Positions 46,687 to 55,417 are shown, counted from the stretch's first letter. The stretch is DNA of 64,000 nucleotides from Rhizorhabdus dicambivorans (GCF_002355275.1 NZ_CP023449.1:3512001-3576000); one strand, 5' to 3'. Made by a program: numbers and translations. The notes: a model not told the origin generated them from the letters alone.

Positions 46687-47616
46687 ATGGCGAGCGTCCT
46701 CATCACCGGGGGCACCGGCCTGATCGGCTGGTGCGCCGTCGAAGCACTGATCGAACAGGGCCACGGGGTCGTGGTCTATGACCTGAAGCCGAACATGGAG
46801 AACATCGCCCATCTCGGCAACCGGGTGAGCGTGGTCGCGGGCGACGTCACCGATCTGCCCAAGCTGCTCAACACGATGCGGCTTCACGGCGTCGACCATG
46901 TCCTGCACCTCGCCGCCTTCATCACCGATCAGGCGAAGCTCGATCCGGCGGGCGCGTTCAAGGTCAACGCGGTCGGCACCGCCAACATCTTCGATGCGGC
47001 GCTGGCACTGGGCGTGCGCCGGGTGGTGTGGACGAGCAGCGTCGTCGCGCTCGGCGTCGGGCCGGGCTATGACGGCACGCCGGTCGACGAGAGCTACAGC
47101 GTCGTCTCGCGCTCGCCCTATGGCGCCTCCAAATGGGGCTGCGAGGTGATCGCCGAAGGCTATCGCGATCTGGGGCTCGATATCGTCGGCATCCGCCCCG
47201 CGCTCAGCTATGGGCTCGGCCGGCTGACCGGCGGCACCGGCGTGTTCAACAGCGCGATCCGCGCCGTCGCACTCGGGCAGCCAGCCGGAATCATGGGATC
47301 GCCGAGCGGATTGCATCAGCCGATGTATAATCGCGACATGGCGGGGCTGCTGATCGAGGCGATGCTCGGCCCAAAACCCGAACACGGCATCTTCAACGTC
47401 CCTGCCGAGCGCGATTACAGCGACGAAGATGTCCTCGCCATCCTGCGCCGCGTCTGCCCCGGAGCCGTCGTCCACACCGATCCGGTGCCCGCCTACATCC
47501 CTGCGATCCCGATGGTCGACGGCCGCCGCGCGCGCCGCGAGATCGCGTACACGCCGCGCTACACGCTGGAGGACGGGATCCGCGAAATGGTGGAGGCGTT
47601 CCGCCGGGAGGAGTGA
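46687..47616 (+). CDS. NAD-dependent epimerase/dehydratase
   Basis: 309 residues: extended SDR with Rossmann start VLITGGTGLIGWCAVEAL, HLAAFITDQAKLDP, Ser in WTSSVVALG, and the catalytic YGASK (PYGASKWGCEV). Acts as epimerase, dehydratase or reductase on a hydroxylated substrate. ATG 46687 is preceded by GGAG. Last gene of the P450 unit. Confidence 0.9.
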   Translation: MASVLITGGTGLIGWCAVEALIEQGHGVVVYDLKPNMENIAHLGNRVSVVAGDVTDLPKLLNTMRLHGVDHVLHLAAFITDQAKLDPAGAFKVNAVGTANIFDAALALGVRRVVWTSSVVALGVGPGYDGTPVDESYSVVSRSPYGASKWGCEVIAEGYRDLGLDIVGIRPALSYGLGRLTGGTGVFNSAIRAVALGQPAGIMGSPSGLHQPMYNRDMAGLLIEAMLGPKPEHGIFNVPAERDYSDEDVLAILRRVCPGAVVHTDPVPAYIPAIPMVDGRRARREIAYTPRYTLEDGIREMVEAFRREE

Positions 47617-47631
47617 TGCCCTGCCCGCCCC

Positions 47632-48339
47632 TCACTTCACCTGGGTCTTCTCCGCCCCATAGTCGACGGGCACGTTGTAATAGTCGCCCTTGTAGAGCGT
47701 GAGGGTCTCCTCGCTCAGATTCTCCATACCGACCAGCCGCGCCCGCTTCACCGCCGGCCGCGCGCCCATCGCGTGGAACCAGCGCGCGACGTTCGGGAAA
47801 TCGTCGAGCGACTGGGCGTGCATCTGATGGAACCAGACCCACCCCCAGCAGGCCATGTCGGCAATCCCATAGTCCTCGCCCGCCACCCACGCGCGCTCGG
47901 CGAGGTTGCGGTCGAGGACGCCATAGAGGCGCGCGCTTTCCTTCACATAGCGCTCGATCGCATAGCCATTGCCCTCGGGCGCGTAGCGGCGGAAATGGTG
48001 GGTCTGGCCGGCCATCGGCCCCAGCCCGCCCATCTGCCAGAACAGCCATTCGAGCGCGCGCACCCGTGCCGGGCCCGATGGCGCCAGGAAGCGCCCGGTC
48101 TTCTCGGCCAGATAGACGAGGATCGCGCCGGACTCGAACACCGGCTGCGGCTCCCCCGGTACGTCGTGGTCGACGATCGCGGGCACCCGGTTGTTGGGGC
48201 TGATCCTCAGGAAGTCCGGTGCGAATTGCTCGCTCTTGGTGATGTCGATCCGCTTCACGGCATAGGGAAGTCCCAGTTCCTCCAGCATGATCGACACCTT
48301 CCAGGTGTTCGGCGTCGGGAAATAATAGAGATCGATCAT
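47632..48339 (-). CDS. glutathione S-transferase (GstB/nu-like)
   Basis: 235 residues, very like the one at 41029: YYFPTPNTWKVSIMLEELGL, RISPNNRVPAIVDHD, ESGAILVYLAEKTGRFLAP, and the helical domain with WQMGGLGPMAGQ. The second of a GST pair transcribed with the following gene (3 bases away). Convergent with the epimerase. Confidence 0.9.
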   Translation of the reverse strand: MIDLYYFPTPNTWKVSIMLEELGLPYAVKRIDITKSEQFAPDFLRISPNNRVPAIVDHDVPGEPQPVFESGAILVYLAEKTGRFLAPSGPARVRALEWLFWQMGGLGPMAGQTHHFRRYAPEGNGYAIERYVKESARLYGVLDRNLAERAWVAGEDYGIADMACWGWVWFHQMHAQSLDDFPNVARWFHAMGARPAVKRARLVGMENLSEETLTLYKGDYYNVPVDYGAEKTQVK

Positions 48340-48342
48340 GGC

Positions 48343-49119
48343 TCAGAACTCCAGCGGCAAGCCGATATGGCGGCGATAGATCATGTCGCGGTGCGCGATG
48401 AGGATGGGATCGAGCGCCGCCGCGACCTCCGACCCCGCATCGGCATAGCGTTCGTGCAGCGCGGGCGGCATCGGCGCATCCTCCAGCGGCAGCGGCGCGA
48501 TCATGTTCGAGAAACAGGCCCAATACAGGTCGCAGGCGCCGAGCCGGTCACCGACCAGATAATCGGAGCCCGCCGCGCGCTGGAGGTGGAGCCGATCGGC
48601 GAGCATGCCCATGATTGCAACCATGCGACCCGTCGCCGCTTCGGCCGCCGCGCCCGAATAGCCATATTGGCGACACATGTGCAGCACATGCGCGGGCGCC
48701 GCGGGCGAGACGTCCCCGGGGCCGTAAAGCCCCTGGAACATCACAAGGCGCCGCGACCAGCCGAAGCCGCCGGGCGCGCAGATCTCAGCGGAAATGCCTA
48801 TCGACAGCGCGCGATCGAGCGGCGCCTCGGGCAGCAGCGAAGGACCGGTTCCTATTCGCTCGGCCAGCATCAACTGATCTAGCCAGTTGCTGACCGGCGG
48901 ATCGGCATCGAGCATCGCGATCGGCGCGTTGCGTGAGCCGGTCCACGCCACCAGTTCCTCATTGGGTTCCAATATCTTCTGCTCGACCGGCCGGAAGCCT
49001 ACCCCACGAGCCTTGAACACGGCCTTGGCGGATTCGCCCCATGGGCCCGGCACATGGGCCGACAACACCAGCCGCAGGCCGGTGAGATCGCGGGCCTCGG
49101 CGACGCTCAGATATTGCAT
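48343..49119 (-). CDS. glutathione S-transferase-like protein
   Basis: 258 residues: begins with a thioredoxin-like half (VLSAHVPGPWGESAKAVFKARGV, then RNAPIAMLD) and an alpha-helical half (LMLAERIGTGPSLLPEAPLDRALSIGISAE, YLVGDRLGACDLYWACFSN). The GST Ser/Tyr site is not clear. Same operon as the GST downstream. Seems to be a sphingomonad GST-domain family; function unknown. Confidence 0.7.
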   Translation of the reverse strand: MQYLSVAEARDLTGLRLVLSAHVPGPWGESAKAVFKARGVGFRPVEQKILEPNEELVAWTGSRNAPIAMLDADPPVSNWLDQLMLAERIGTGPSLLPEAPLDRALSIGISAEICAPGGFGWSRRLVMFQGLYGPGDVSPAAPAHVLHMCRQYGYSGAAAEAATGRMVAIMGMLADRLHLQRAAGSDYLVGDRLGACDLYWACFSNMIAPLPLEDAPMPPALHERYADAGSEVAAALDPILIAHRDMIYRRHIGLPLEF

Positions 49120-49198
49120 GATGGGGCTCCCTCCCGATCCGTGTCCTGTCCGTCAATCTGAGGCGCCCACCGAAGATTTTCCACCGCCGCCGGGGCTA

Positions 49199-49215
49199 TT
49201 GTTCCGATTGAACAA
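49199..49215. promoter_or_regulatory. palindrome TTGTTC-N5-GAACAA in a divergent promoter
   Basis: Perfect 6-bp inverted repeat with a 5-base spacer between the GST-like gene and the SDR gene, each about 100 bases away. A candidate operator; no regulator is adjacent. Confidence 0.4.
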
Positions 49216-49316
49216 CAGACGATCGAAATCCCCAACCGCCGGACGCTGCCGTGGGGCGGCGGGTGCCATAGAGCTAGGCTGACATCGGCACGAAGGCCGC
49301 AGCCCAGGAGAGACAG

Positions 49317-50069
49317 GTGAAGAACCTAAAGGACAAGATCGTGCTGATCACCGGCGGCGGGGCCGGATTCGGCAAGGCCATCGCCGCGCGTTTCGTCGCT
49401 GAAGGCTCGAAGGTGGTGATCGCCGATATTGACGTTAAGGCGGGCCAGACCACCGCCGACGCGCTGGGCGGCCATTTCATCCGTACCGATGTCTCCGATG
49501 CCGATTCGGTCCAGGCAGCGGTGGCGTTCACGGTGGAAACACATGGGCGGCTCGATGTGATGGTCAACAACGCCGGGGTCGAATCCGCGCAGGCGCCGAT
49601 CCATGCCTGCTCGATGGAAAACTGGAATCGCGTCGTCGCCGTCAACCTGAACGGCGTGTTCTACGGGATGAAATATGCGCTCGCCCAGTTCGTGAAGCAG
49701 GGCAGCGGCAATATCGTGAACATCTCCTCGGTCGGCGGGATGATCGCCTTCCCGGGCCTGCCGGCCTATTCGGCGGCCAAAGGGGGCGTGTCCAACCTCA
49801 CCCGCGGCGGCGCACTCGAATATGCCGCGCAGGGCATCCGCGTGAATGCAATCGCGCCGACCGCGGTCATGACCGAGATGAACGAACGGATGAAGCGCGA
49901 CGCCGAGGATCCCGAAGGCTTCGTCGCCTATCTCAACGCGATGAATCCGATGCCCGGCACCCCCACAGCCGAGGATATCGCCGCCGCCGCCGCCTTCCTG
50001 GCGAGCGACGACGCTGCCTTCATCACAGGCGTCATCCTGCCGATCGACGGCGGCTTCACCGCGCAGTGA
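49317..50069 (+). CDS. short-chain dehydrogenase/reductase (SDR)
   Basis: 250 residues: TGGGAGFGKAIAARF, DVSDADSVQAAV, NNAGVESAQ, Ser in NISSVGGMIAF, catalytic YSAAKGG, TGVILPIDGGF at the end. Classical NAD(P) SDR. Start GTG 49317 with GGAGAGACAG upstream. Convergent with the DUF1330 gene. Substrate unknown. Confidence 0.9.
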   Translation: MKNLKDKIVLITGGGAGFGKAIAARFVAEGSKVVIADIDVKAGQTTADALGGHFIRTDVSDADSVQAAVAFTVETHGRLDVMVNNAGVESAQAPIHACSMENWNRVVAVNLNGVFYGMKYALAQFVKQGSGNIVNISSVGGMIAFPGLPAYSAAKGGVSNLTRGGALEYAAQGIRVNAIAPTAVMTEMNERMKRDAEDPEGFVAYLNAMNPMPGTPTAEDIAAAAAFLASDDAAFITGVILPIDGGFTAQ

Positions 50070-50090
50070 AACGAACAAGGCCGGCGGAGT

Positions 50091-50393
50091 TCAGGCTTCG
50101 TCCGGCCCGCGCATCGCCATGATGAAGCGCGTATGCGCCGAGGCATGGCGGAAGGGGATGCATCGGCCGTAGTCGGCCGATGCCATGAAGGCCTTCGCCC
50201 GGTCGAGCGAAGGGAATTTCAGGATGAACAGGTGGTTCGCGGGCGCTTGCCCCTCGAACAGGAAGGGGCAGTCGTCCCCCGACACCAGCTCAACGTCGCC
50301 CAGTGCGGCAATCAGCGGCAGCGCGCCCTGCCGATAGCGGGCATAGCCCGCATCGTCATGGACGTCGATCGCGCCGACCAGATAGGCGGCCAT
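50091..50393 (-). CDS. DUF1330 family protein
   Basis: 100 residues, ferredoxin-like dimeric barrel: AYLVGAIDVHDDAGYARYRQ, then APANHLFILKFPSLDRAKAFM. Conserved family of unknown function. It is the last gene of a four-gene operon with the aconitase-type and lyase genes (3-base gap). Confidence 0.85.
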   Translation of the reverse strand: MAAYLVGAIDVHDDAGYARYRQGALPLIAALGDVELVSGDDCPFLFEGQAPANHLFILKFPSLDRAKAFMASADYGRCIPFRHASAHTRFIMAMRGPDEA

Positions 50394-50396
50394 CGG

Positions 50397-51305
50397 TCAG
50401 AGCGTCGCGGTATAGCGCTGCTCCAGCGCGACATACTCGTCGAGCCGGGCCGCCCGCATCAGCTCCAGCGGATTATGATAGGGGCCGGGATGGGCGGCGA
50501 GATAATGCTCGTCGGTCCCCTTCTCGCGGATGTCGCGGAACACCTCCGCCACCGCATTGGCCGCCGCGCCCAGCGCGGTGCTGGCGAACATGGTGAAGGC
50601 ATAGCCGGCATCGGCCAGATCGGCGGTTGTGTAGCCCGGCGGCGGGCTGCCGCCCATGTTCATCACCGGGCCGTCGACCTGCGATATCAGCTTGCGCGCC
50701 CACTCCATCTGCTCGGCTGGCGGCAGGCTGAAATAGGATTTGCCTTCGATCTGCATGATGATCGGCATCACCATGTCGGCGCCTGCCTCCAGGAACAGGT
50801 TGCAGCGCGCGACCACCTCCTCGAAGGAGATGGTGTCGCCGTCGGTGCGCGCGACGATCACGAAGTCGGGGTCGGTGCGGGCGTCGACCATCGCCTTCAC
50901 CCGGTCGATCGCCTCTGCCCGGCTCACCACCTTGCGGCCGGCGAGCAGCGGACAATGCTTGGGCAGCGCCTGATCCTCGAGATGGACGCCGGCGACCCCG
51001 GCGCGCTCCATCTCCTGGATCGTCCGGCCGATGTTGAGCACGCCGCCGAAGCCGGTGTCGATATCGGCCAGGATCGGGATCGTCACCGCCTGCGCCATGC
51101 GCGCGGCATGCTGGACGATCTCGCTCATCGACATGAGACCCAGATCGGGCGCGCCAAGCTGGGCCGCCTCGACGCCGAGGCCGGTCATGTGGATCGCCTG
51201 GAACCCCGCGAGCTGGGCCAGCCGCGCCGACAGCGCGTCATAGCAGCTCGGCGCGACGACGAGGCCCTTGGCCAGCTCGGCGCGAAGCTTGGTGGACATG
51301 CGCAT
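50397..51305 (-). CDS. PEP mutase/isocitrate lyase superfamily C-C lyase (2,3-dimethylmalate lyase-like)
   Basis: 302 residues: VAPSCYDALSARLAQLAGFQAIHMTG, IPILADIDTGFGG, VAGVHLEDQALPKHCPLLAGR, and VIVARTDGDTI. These place it with methylisocitrate and dimethylmalate lyases that make or cleave alpha-hydroxy di-acids. The usual active-site loop KRCGH reads KHCPL: the Lys and Cys are kept but Gly and His are altered. ATG 51305 preceded by GGAAGGGAA. It sits 20 bases after a LeuD-like gene. Confidence 0.8.
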   Translation of the reverse strand: MRMSTKLRAELAKGLVVAPSCYDALSARLAQLAGFQAIHMTGLGVEAAQLGAPDLGLMSMSEIVQHAARMAQAVTIPILADIDTGFGGVLNIGRTIQEMERAGVAGVHLEDQALPKHCPLLAGRKVVSRAEAIDRVKAMVDARTDPDFVIVARTDGDTISFEEVVARCNLFLEAGADMVMPIIMQIEGKSYFSLPPAEQMEWARKLISQVDGPVMNMGGSPPPGYTTADLADAGYAFTMFASTALGAAANAVAEVFRDIREKGTDEHYLAAHPGPYHNPLELMRAARLDEYVALEQRYTATL

Positions 51306-51324
51306 GTCGATATTCCCTTCCGGA

Positions 51325-51837
51325 TCAGGCGGCCGCGACGCGGTGGAGCGCCCAGTCCAGGCTTCCCCCCGCACCGATGATGTCGAGGATGATCGGCGAG
51401 ACCGGCTCGAAATCCCGGGTGGTGCCGCTGCTGTGGTTGATCGCCTTGCCGGTCGCCAGATCGATCTCGATCCGGTCGCCGGTCTCGGCGAAGTCGCTGA
51501 TACCCGGGAACGCCCAGGTCAGCAGGCCGAGGTCGATCGAGGCGCGCTGGTAGAGCGCGTTGACCCCGTCGCACAGCAGCGCGGCGATGCCGGCTTCCTT
51601 GCAGGCCATCACCGATGCCGTGTAATAATGGGCATGCCCCCGGCCGAGATTGCGGCCGGCGATGACGATGTCTCCCCGCGCCACCGCCTCGCTGAAGCCG
51701 GGATCGACATCCTCCATCAGATGCTTGCGGCACTCGGCCCAGTCATGGGTCATGCCCAGCTTGTCATATTTGGCCGAGACGATGTCGGTGGCACCCAGGC
51801 CGTCGCCGAACAGCCAGGCCTTGCCTTCAAGCTTCAT
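51325..51837 (-). CDS. aconitase-type swivel domain protein (LeuD/DmdB-like small subunit)
   Basis: 170 residues: begins MKLEGKAWLFGDGLGATDIVSA, which matches the swivel domain pattern (GD.I.TD.I), then DIVIAGRNLGRGHAHYYTASVMACKEAGIAALLC, the substrate-binding loop of 3-isopropylmalate dehydratase small subunits (usually G.NFG.GSSRE). Overlaps the large-subunit gene by 11 bases. Confidence 0.8.
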   Translation of the reverse strand: MKLEGKAWLFGDGLGATDIVSAKYDKLGMTHDWAECRKHLMEDVDPGFSEAVARGDIVIAGRNLGRGHAHYYTASVMACKEAGIAALLCDGVNALYQRASIDLGLLTWAFPGISDFAETGDRIEIDLATGKAINHSSGTTRDFEPVSPIILDIIGAGGSLDWALHRVAAA

Positions 51838-53122
51838 GGGCTGCCTCCATCGCGCGCGCCAGATAGGGGGTGGGATCGGCGATGCGCCCTTCGATCGCCG
51901 AGGCGGCGACCACCGCCGCGTTGGCCAGCATCACCTCGGACTCCTGGCTGCCCATGCGGCCGCGAAGCGTCTCGACCGAGGTCGAGATGCAACGCTCCCC
52001 GTCGCCGAGCTTGAGCGGCGAGAGATTGCCACTGTAGCAGGCGCCGCAACCGGGCTGGGTGACGGTGGCGCCGGCGTCGAGGAACACCTCCAGCAGCCCG
52101 GCCTTCGCCGCCTCTCTATGGGTGTCGGCCGAGATCGGCGTCACCACCAGCCGAACGCCCGGGTGGAGCTTGCGGCCGCGCAGCACATCGGCCGCCAGCG
52201 CCAGATCGGACAGCCGCCCGCTGGAGCAGGAGCCGATGTTCGCGGCGGTGACCTCCAGCCCTTCGACCTGGCCGAGCGGGCGGACCAGCTCGATGTCGTG
52301 GGGGCCCGCCACCAGCGTCTCGAAGCGTGACAGGTCGTAATCGTAGGTCGCGACATAATCGGCGTCGGCATCGGCCGCGACCGGCTCGAAAGCCTCGCGC
52401 GCGCGACCTTCCAGATAGTCTTCCAGCACCTGATCATAAGGGAAAATGATGGTCAGCGCGCCGATCTGAACCGATCCGTTGGCGATCGCCAGACGGAAGT
52501 CCATCGGCAGGCTGGCGACTCCCGGCCCCGCGAATTCGATCACCTTGCCGCCCACCGTCTCGCCCAGGTCCTGGATCAGGCGGTAGACGACGTCCTTGCC
52601 GTTCAGGCCCGGCGGCAGGCTTCCGGTCAGGGTGATGCGGACGCATTCGGGGACGATCATCCAGATATCGCCGGTCAGGATGATCGGATCGACCCCGAAC
52701 AGCGCCGGCAGCGCGAAGCAGTTGGCCGCGCCCATCGTCGAGCTCTGCGTGTCCGCGCCGATGCACACCGCGCCAGGCAGCGCCCACCCCTGTTCGACCG
52801 GGATGTGGTGCGAGATGCCGTTGCGGCCGACATCATAGACATTCTCCGCCGGAACGCCCTGTTCCTTCGCGAACGCCTTGATCTTGGGGTGCTCCTTGCC
52901 GGCCTGCTGGGGGAACCAGTCGGGCTGGAAGAAATGATCGAAGCAGAAGATCAGCCGGCTGGGATCCCACACCTTCAGGCCGCGCTCGCGGAAGGTGTCG
53001 ATGAAGGTCGTGCCGTCGAGACAGGTCATCAGGCTGACCTTGGCGAGCACGGCGCTGCCCGTTTCCGCGCGTTCCACGCCCGCGGCGCGCGCCAATATCC
53101 TGGCGGCCATCGTTGATCCCAT
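51827..53122 (-). CDS. aconitase/3-isopropylmalate dehydratase large-subunit-like (LeuC/DmdA-like)
   Basis: 431 residues. Cluster cysteines in NIGSCSSGRLSDL and TQPGCGACYSGNLS (CxxC) fit a 4Fe-4S hydro-lyase; DVGRNGISHHIPVEQG and GADTQSSTMGAANCFALPALFG are family segments. It would hydrate or dehydrate a di- or tri-carboxylic acid with its small subunit. ATG 53122 preceded by AGGAGGGATG. First gene of the operon. With the lyase next to it, dimethylmaleate or similar hydratase is likely. Confidence 0.85.
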   Translation of the reverse strand: MGSTMAARILARAAGVERAETGSAVLAKVSLMTCLDGTTFIDTFRERGLKVWDPSRLIFCFDHFFQPDWFPQQAGKEHPKIKAFAKEQGVPAENVYDVGRNGISHHIPVEQGWALPGAVCIGADTQSSTMGAANCFALPALFGVDPIILTGDIWMIVPECVRITLTGSLPPGLNGKDVVYRLIQDLGETVGGKVIEFAGPGVASLPMDFRLAIANGSVQIGALTIIFPYDQVLEDYLEGRAREAFEPVAADADADYVATYDYDLSRFETLVAGPHDIELVRPLGQVEGLEVTAANIGSCSSGRLSDLALAADVLRGRKLHPGVRLVVTPISADTHREAAKAGLLEVFLDAGATVTQPGCGACYSGNLSPLKLGDGERCISTSVETLRGRMGSQESEVMLANAAVVAASAIEGRIADPTPYLARAMEAAHEA

Positions 53123-53375
53123 GACGCGATCATCCCTCCTCAGGCCATCCTGTACCGTCGGGATGGCGATTTCCACCGGCTATCCTGTTTGCGTCGGGCA
53201 AGGGAGGGCGGACGGCTTGCGAAATCGGGGGATCGTTTTGGAGCGCTGATCCTGATCGGCGCCGGGCCGCAAAAAGCCAAACAATAGCCCGTTATCGCAA
53301 AGGCCGCGCGGTTGCGCCGCGCCCCCGCCCTGCCATGCTGGCCGGAAATCCTGGAAAAAGGGAGGATGGCCCGGC

Positions 53376-53924
53376 ATGGCGGCAGAGGACAGATGGGCGG
53401 CGATGGAACGGACGCTGGATCGGATCGAGGCCCGGCAGGCAATCCACGACCTGCTGATGCGCTATTGCCGCGGGGTCGACCGGCTCGATCGCGACATGAT
53501 CCTGTCGGTCTATCATCCCGATGCCTGGGACGATCATGGCTCGTTCAAGGGATCACCGGTCGAGTTCGCCGACTGGGTGATGTCCAGCCATCGCGGCAAG
53601 GTCATCAGCTGCACCCATTTCCTGGCGAACAGCCTGGTCAGCTTCGAGAGCGACGACGTCGCCCATGGCGAATCCTATGTCATCGCCGTCCATCGGCACA
53701 TGCGCGACGGTGCGCTGCACGACATGATGGGCGCGGGCCGCTACATCGACCGGTTCGAGCGGCGCGGCGGTGAATGGCGCCTGTCCAGCCGAATCGTGAT
53801 CGGCGATTGGGACCGGCTCGATCCGGTCGAACGGCAGGTGGCCGGCCCGCTGACCGAGGCGCTGGCGCAGCCCAGCCGCACGCCCAGCGATCCGTCCTAT
53901 GCGTCGGGAAGGATCGGCGCATGA
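53376..53924 (+). CDS. NTF2-like (SnoaL-like) protein
   Basis: 182 residues: IEARQAIHDLLMRYCRGVDRLDRDMILSVYHPDAWDDHGSF near 15-55, then TCHFLANSL-type strands and RFERRGGEWRLSSRIVIGDW. SnoaL-like cone fold, often the helper or small subunit of dioxygenases, or a dehydratase/isomerase. Its stop overlaps the CofG-like start (ATGA). Function unknown. Confidence 0.85.
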   Translation: MAAEDRWAAMERTLDRIEARQAIHDLLMRYCRGVDRLDRDMILSVYHPDAWDDHGSFKGSPVEFADWVMSSHRGKVISCTHFLANSLVSFESDDVAHGESYVIAVHRHMRDGALHDMMGAGRYIDRFERRGGEWRLSSRIVIGDWDRLDPVERQVAGPLTEALAQPSRTPSDPSYASGRIGA

Positions 53925-55030
53925 TCGACAGGCGCCGATCGTCGCGGATTCGCCCCCGGCTCGCGGCGCTGCTGGAGATGCTGCCCCTCCCCGCGCTGAT
54001 GGCGGCGAGCGAGACGCTGACCCTCGAAGGGCATGGCACGACGGTCACCTATTCGCCCAGCGTCCGGCTGCGGCTGGCGAGCGTCGACCGCGACCCGTGC
54101 CATTGCTGCCCCTCGACGAAACCGCCGCGCGACGCGCTGCTGAAGCTCGCCCGGGACGGCGCGGCGCTCGGCTGCCGGGAGGCGCTGCTGACCCTGGACG
54201 GGCGGCAGACCGCGCCGGGCGGCATCCCACGGCCGGCGCCAGTCGAGTTCGATCAGGCGACCAGCCTCTCCCATCTCGCCGAAATGGCGCGGGTGGTGCT
54301 CGACGAGACCGCGCTGCTGCCCCATCTCGATCCGGGCCTGCTCACCGCAGCCGACTATGTCAGGCTGCGGCCGCACGCGGCATCGATGCGGATCATGCTC
54401 GAAAGCGGCGCGGACCGGCTGTGCGATCCGGGTGGGCCCCATCATGGCTCACCCGACAAGGGGCCGGCCCGCCGCCTCGCCGCGATCCGGGCCGCCGGCC
54501 GCGCCCGGGTGCCGCTGGCCACCGGGCTACCGATTGGGATCGGCGAAACCCGGAGCGAGCGCATCGAGGCGCTGGCCGCGATCCGCGATATCCACCGCCG
54601 CCACGGCCATATCCAGCAGGTCGCCATCCACGACGCCCGGCCCGATGCCCCGGCGGAGGAGCATCTCTGGACGATCGCCGCGGCGCGGCTGATCCTGGGG
54701 CCACAGATGACGATACAGGCGCCCCCTGACCTGCGCACTCCGGACGCGCTCGGCATGCAGCTGCGCGCCGGCGTCAACGACTGGGGCAGTGTCCATCCCG
54801 ACGCGGCCGAGCCGGCGCATCCCGAGGCGCCCTGGGCGCATCGCAACCTGCTCGAACAGCGGACCCGCGCTGCGGGCCGCCGACTGGTCGAGCGGCTGGC
54901 GATCGGACCGCGCCACGCGCTGGACGCCGACAAATGGGTCGATCCGGCGCTGGCGCCGCGCATCGGCCGAGCGATCGACGCGCGCGGCCTGCCCCGGCGG
55001 CGGCGTGCGCATCTGGTCGCCGTGACCTGA
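53921..55030 (+). CDS. CofG-like protein (FO synthase subunit family) lacking the first radical-SAM cysteine
   Basis: 369 residues similar throughout to CofG (7,8-didemethyl-8-hydroxy-5-deazariboflavin synthase): TVTYSPSVRLRL, GCREALLTLDG, PHHGSPDKGPARRLAAI, RVPLATGLPIGIGETRSERIEALAAIRDIH, HGHIQQVAIHD and GVNDWGSVHPD. The radical SAM motif CX3CX2C reads Asp56-x3-Cys60-x2-Cys63 (DRDPCHCC), so the first Cys is Asp; the GAC codon is 54086-54088, and the frame is intact. FO synthesis needs the cluster, so activity is doubtful or altered. It starts by ATGA overlap with the NTF2 gene. No CofH or F420 gene is seen nearby. Confidence 0.72.
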   Translation: MIDRRRSSRIRPRLAALLEMLPLPALMAASETLTLEGHGTTVTYSPSVRLRLASVDRDPCHCCPSTKPPRDALLKLARDGAALGCREALLTLDGRQTAPGGIPRPAPVEFDQATSLSHLAEMARVVLDETALLPHLDPGLLTAADYVRLRPHAASMRIMLESGADRLCDPGGPHHGSPDKGPARRLAAIRAAGRARVPLATGLPIGIGETRSERIEALAAIRDIHRRHGHIQQVAIHDARPDAPAEEHLWTIAAARLILGPQMTIQAPPDLRTPDALGMQLRAGVNDWGSVHPDAAEPAHPEAPWAHRNLLEQRTRAAGRRLVERLAIGPRHALDADKWVDPALAPRIGRAIDARGLPRRRRAHLVAVT

Positions 55031-55126
55031 CGGCTTCCCCAAGCCTTCGTCCGCAAAACCTAAAAGACAATGGCCCGCACGATGCCTCGCGCGGTTATCG
55101 TGCATCGATCGATGGAAAGGACTGGC

Positions 55127-55417
55127 ATGGCCGCGACCGAACTCAAGCGCTATCAGATAACGCCCGACGGCTGGGAGGAATTCCTGGAGGTCTGGCGCCG
55201 CATCGTCGCGGTCCGCCGCCGGCACGGCTTTGGCATATTGTTCGCCTTCGCCGATCGCGAGCAGAACATGTTTACCTGGGCGATCAACCATGACGGCGAT
55301 TTCGATGCCGCCGCCAAGGGCTATTATGAGGATCCCGAACGGGTTGAGCTGGAGATCGTCGGCAATTACGTGACCGGCTACGAGATCCGCAAGGTCGAGG
55401 TGCTCGACCTGCCCTGA
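55127..55417 (+). CDS. small uncharacterised protein, alpha/beta-barrel type
   Basis: 96 residues: MAATELKRYQITPDGWEEFLEVWRRIVAVRRRHGFGILFAFADREQNMFTWAINHDGDF. The pattern resembles NIPSNAP or monooxygenase-like dimeric barrels (ELRxY). ATG 55127 preceded by AAGGACTGGC. Follows CofG-like gene by 96 bases in the same direction. I do not recognise a specific family. Confidence 0.65.
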   Translation: MAATELKRYQITPDGWEEFLEVWRRIVAVRRRHGFGILFAFADREQNMFTWAINHDGDFDAAAKGYYEDPERVELEIVGNYVTGYEIRKVEVLDLP

